A stretch of 15,745 nucleotides of DNA from UBA1413 sp037447215 (GTDB taxonomy: Bacteria; Bacteroidota; Bacteroidia; Bacteroidales; Prolixibacteraceae), in NCBI GenBank assembly GCA_037447215.1, contig JBBIHB010000060.1:1-15745 (forward strand). The letters run 5' to 3'. Every line of letters starts with the position of its first letter. Positions within the stretch are counted from its first letter, which is position 1. The position numbers and the translations under genes are program-made. The notes below the pieces were generated by a model, which ran no database searches, was not told the origin of the DNA, and saw only the letters and a list, made by a program, of their open reading frames with translations. This document shows, piece by piece, positions 14,612-15,745 of this stretch.

Positions 14612-15745
14612 ATGGTAAAACTGAAAATAAATAATACACCCATTGATGTTGCCGAAGGAACCTCGGTGTTAAAAGCAGCCAGGGCAGCAGGTTTCGACGT
14701 TCCGGCCCTTTGCTGGAACGATCAGACAGGCCATATCAATTCCTGTATGCTTTGCCTGGTTAAGGACCATTCAACCGGCAGGATGTTTCCTTCATGCTCT
14801 GCACCAATTCACGAAGGGATGCAGATTATAACTGATGACGATGAGCTTAAGGATGCCCGTAAAACAGGCCTTGAACTACTTTTGAGCGAACATGTGGGCG
14901 ACTGTGAAGCTCCATGTCAGATTGGTTGTCCGGCACACATGAATATTCCGAAAATGAACCGGTTGATTGCTGCCGGTAAATTCGAAGATTCGCTCCGTGT
15001 TGTGAAACGCGATATTGCATTGCCCGCTGTATTGGGCCGGATTTGCCCTGCACCCTGTGAAGGGATTTGTCACCGCCGGACGGTTGACGAAGCAGTTTCG
15101 ATATGCCTGCTGAAACGCTTTGTAGGCGACGAAAACGACATTCACCCCTGGCCGGTCCCGCCACTCATCGGAAAACGTGTGGCTATTATCGGTGCCGGAC
15201 CCGCCGGATTATCGGCTGCGTATTACCTCAGGCTGAAAGGCGTGGAACCCACGCTGTTCGATATGGCCAACAAACCGGGTGGACAACTTCGTACGGCAAT
15301 ACCCCACGATATTTTATCGGAAGAAGTCCTCGACAGGGAAATTCAATCCATACTTAATACCGGGGTAATTTTTAAAGGGAACACCGAAGTATGCGATGAG
15401 TACTGCTCAAAACTGAAAAAAGAATATGATGCAGTTGTGGTGGCCACCGGGATACTTAACGATCAGACCAAATCATTCCAACTGGCTGGAACGCCCAAAG
15501 GCATCGAAGTAAATAAGAATACGTATGAAACTTCGGAAATAGGAATTTTTGCAGTGGGCAATGTTTTGCGCTCATCAAAACTGGCAATCAGGTCGCTGGG
15601 TCAGGGCAAGGAGGTTTCGTTTTCGGTTATGCAGTACCTCGAAGGGAAGCCTATCTATGGCGAACCCAAAATTTTTAACTCCAGGTTTGGCAAACTTCAC
15701 CATTTCGAATTTTCCGAATACCTGAAAGAATCAAAACCCGGTCAC
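14612..15745 (+). CDS. [2Fe-2S]/GltD-like FAD oxidoreductase, partial (right edge)
   Basis: The first 378 residues are present and the frame is still open at the window end. Residues 1-75 form a NuoG/HydA-type [2Fe-2S] ferredoxin domain with C34, C45, C48 and C62. Residues 95-160 carry the [4Fe-4S] cysteines of the glutamate synthase small subunit (GltD) family: C98-x3-C102-x3-C106-Pro and C145-x3-C149-x3-C153. Then follow the FAD-binding motif GAGPAGLSAAYYL (194-206), PGGQLRTAIP (222-231), VVVATG (275-280) and a C-terminal FAD segment (IFAVGNV at 312-318). Only about 33 residues separate VVVATG from IFAVGN. In ordinary GltD proteins a second Rossmann domain for NAD(P)H lies there, so it seems to be missing. 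The ATG at 14612 lies 1 bp after the previous stop, suggesting translational coupling and a complex with the NuoEF-like fusion, which would supply the nucleotide site. The C-terminus beyond the window may carry further Fe-S motifs. Confidence 0.9.
   Translation, partial: MVKLKINNTPIDVAEGTSVLKAARAAGFDVPALCWNDQTGHINSCMLCLVKDHSTGRMFPSCSAPIHEGMQIITDDDELKDARKTGLELLLSEHVGDCEAPCQIGCPAHMNIPKMNRLIAAGKFEDSLRVVKRDIALPAVLGRICPAPCEGICHRRTVDEAVSICLLKRFVGDENDIHPWPVPPLIGKRVAIIGAGPAGLSAAYYLRLKGVEPTLFDMANKPGGQLRTAIPHDILSEEVLDREIQSILNTGVIFKGNTEVCDEYCSKLKKEYDAVVVATGILNDQTKSFQLAGTPKGIEVNKNTYETSEIGIFAVGNVLRSSKLAIRSLGQGKEVSFSVMQYLEGKPIYGEPKIFNSRFGKLHHFEFSEYLKESKPGH

Noticed and set aside
12268..15745. Part of respiratory complex I
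   Set aside because: NuoE and NuoF-like domains are present, but no other Nuo subunit is. The fusion layout, the C-terminal double [4Fe-4S] motif and the GltD-like partner fit a stand-alone or bifurcating-type oxidoreductase better.

Overview
The window looks like chromosomal DNA of an anaerobic or facultatively anaerobic Bacteroidota, possibly of the Marinilabiliales/Prolixibacteraceae type. This rests on gene content, weak Shine-Dalgarno sequences, an AT-rich intergenic region, moderate GC and signal peptides ending in A-Q or S-Q. The taxonomic call is an inference. All thirteen recognisable genes are on the + strand. There are no RNA genes, insertion sequences or CRISPR arrays.

Region 1 (103-1350) holds one gene for a secreted DUF1343 protein of the NamZ exo-N-acetylmuramidase family. 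A 163-bp AT-rich gap (1351-1513) separates it from the rest and is the only gap large enough for an obvious promoter.

Region 2 (1514 to the right edge) looks like one long operon of at least twelve genes with gaps of 1 to 44 bp. It begins with three tandem, related, secreted PQQ-like beta-propellers (1514-5267). These are followed by a membrane-anchored propeller (5312-6760) and a membrane-anchored NHL-like propeller (6769-7728). Two Tat-signal proteins come next: a 73-residue four-cysteine protein (7733-7954) and a 17-cysteine polyferredoxin (7966-8535). Then come a seven-helix NosR/NapH-like membrane Fe-S protein (8545-9810), a three-helix membrane protein fused to another PQQ-like propeller (9829-11646) and a two-helix protein of unknown function (11654-12256).

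Region 3 (12268-15745) has two cytoplasmic flavo-iron-sulfur proteins. The first is a 780-residue NuoE + thioredoxin-like ferredoxin + NuoF + 2x[4Fe-4S] fusion. The second, cut by the window end, is a [2Fe-2S] + GltD-like FAD protein whose second (NAD(P)-binding) Rossmann domain appears to be missing.

Working model (inference): the NuoEF-like fusion exchanges electrons with NADH in the cytoplasm, the GltD-like subunit relays or splits them, and the NosR-like protein moves them through the membrane. On the far side they would pass to or from the Tat-exported Fe-S proteins and the array of propellers. No haem-binding CxxCH motif, PQQ-biosynthesis gene, quinone-binding subunit or terminal reductase is visible, so the physiological substrate is unknown. 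I do not recognise this whole combination as a named system, and it is the best candidate here for an undescribed one.
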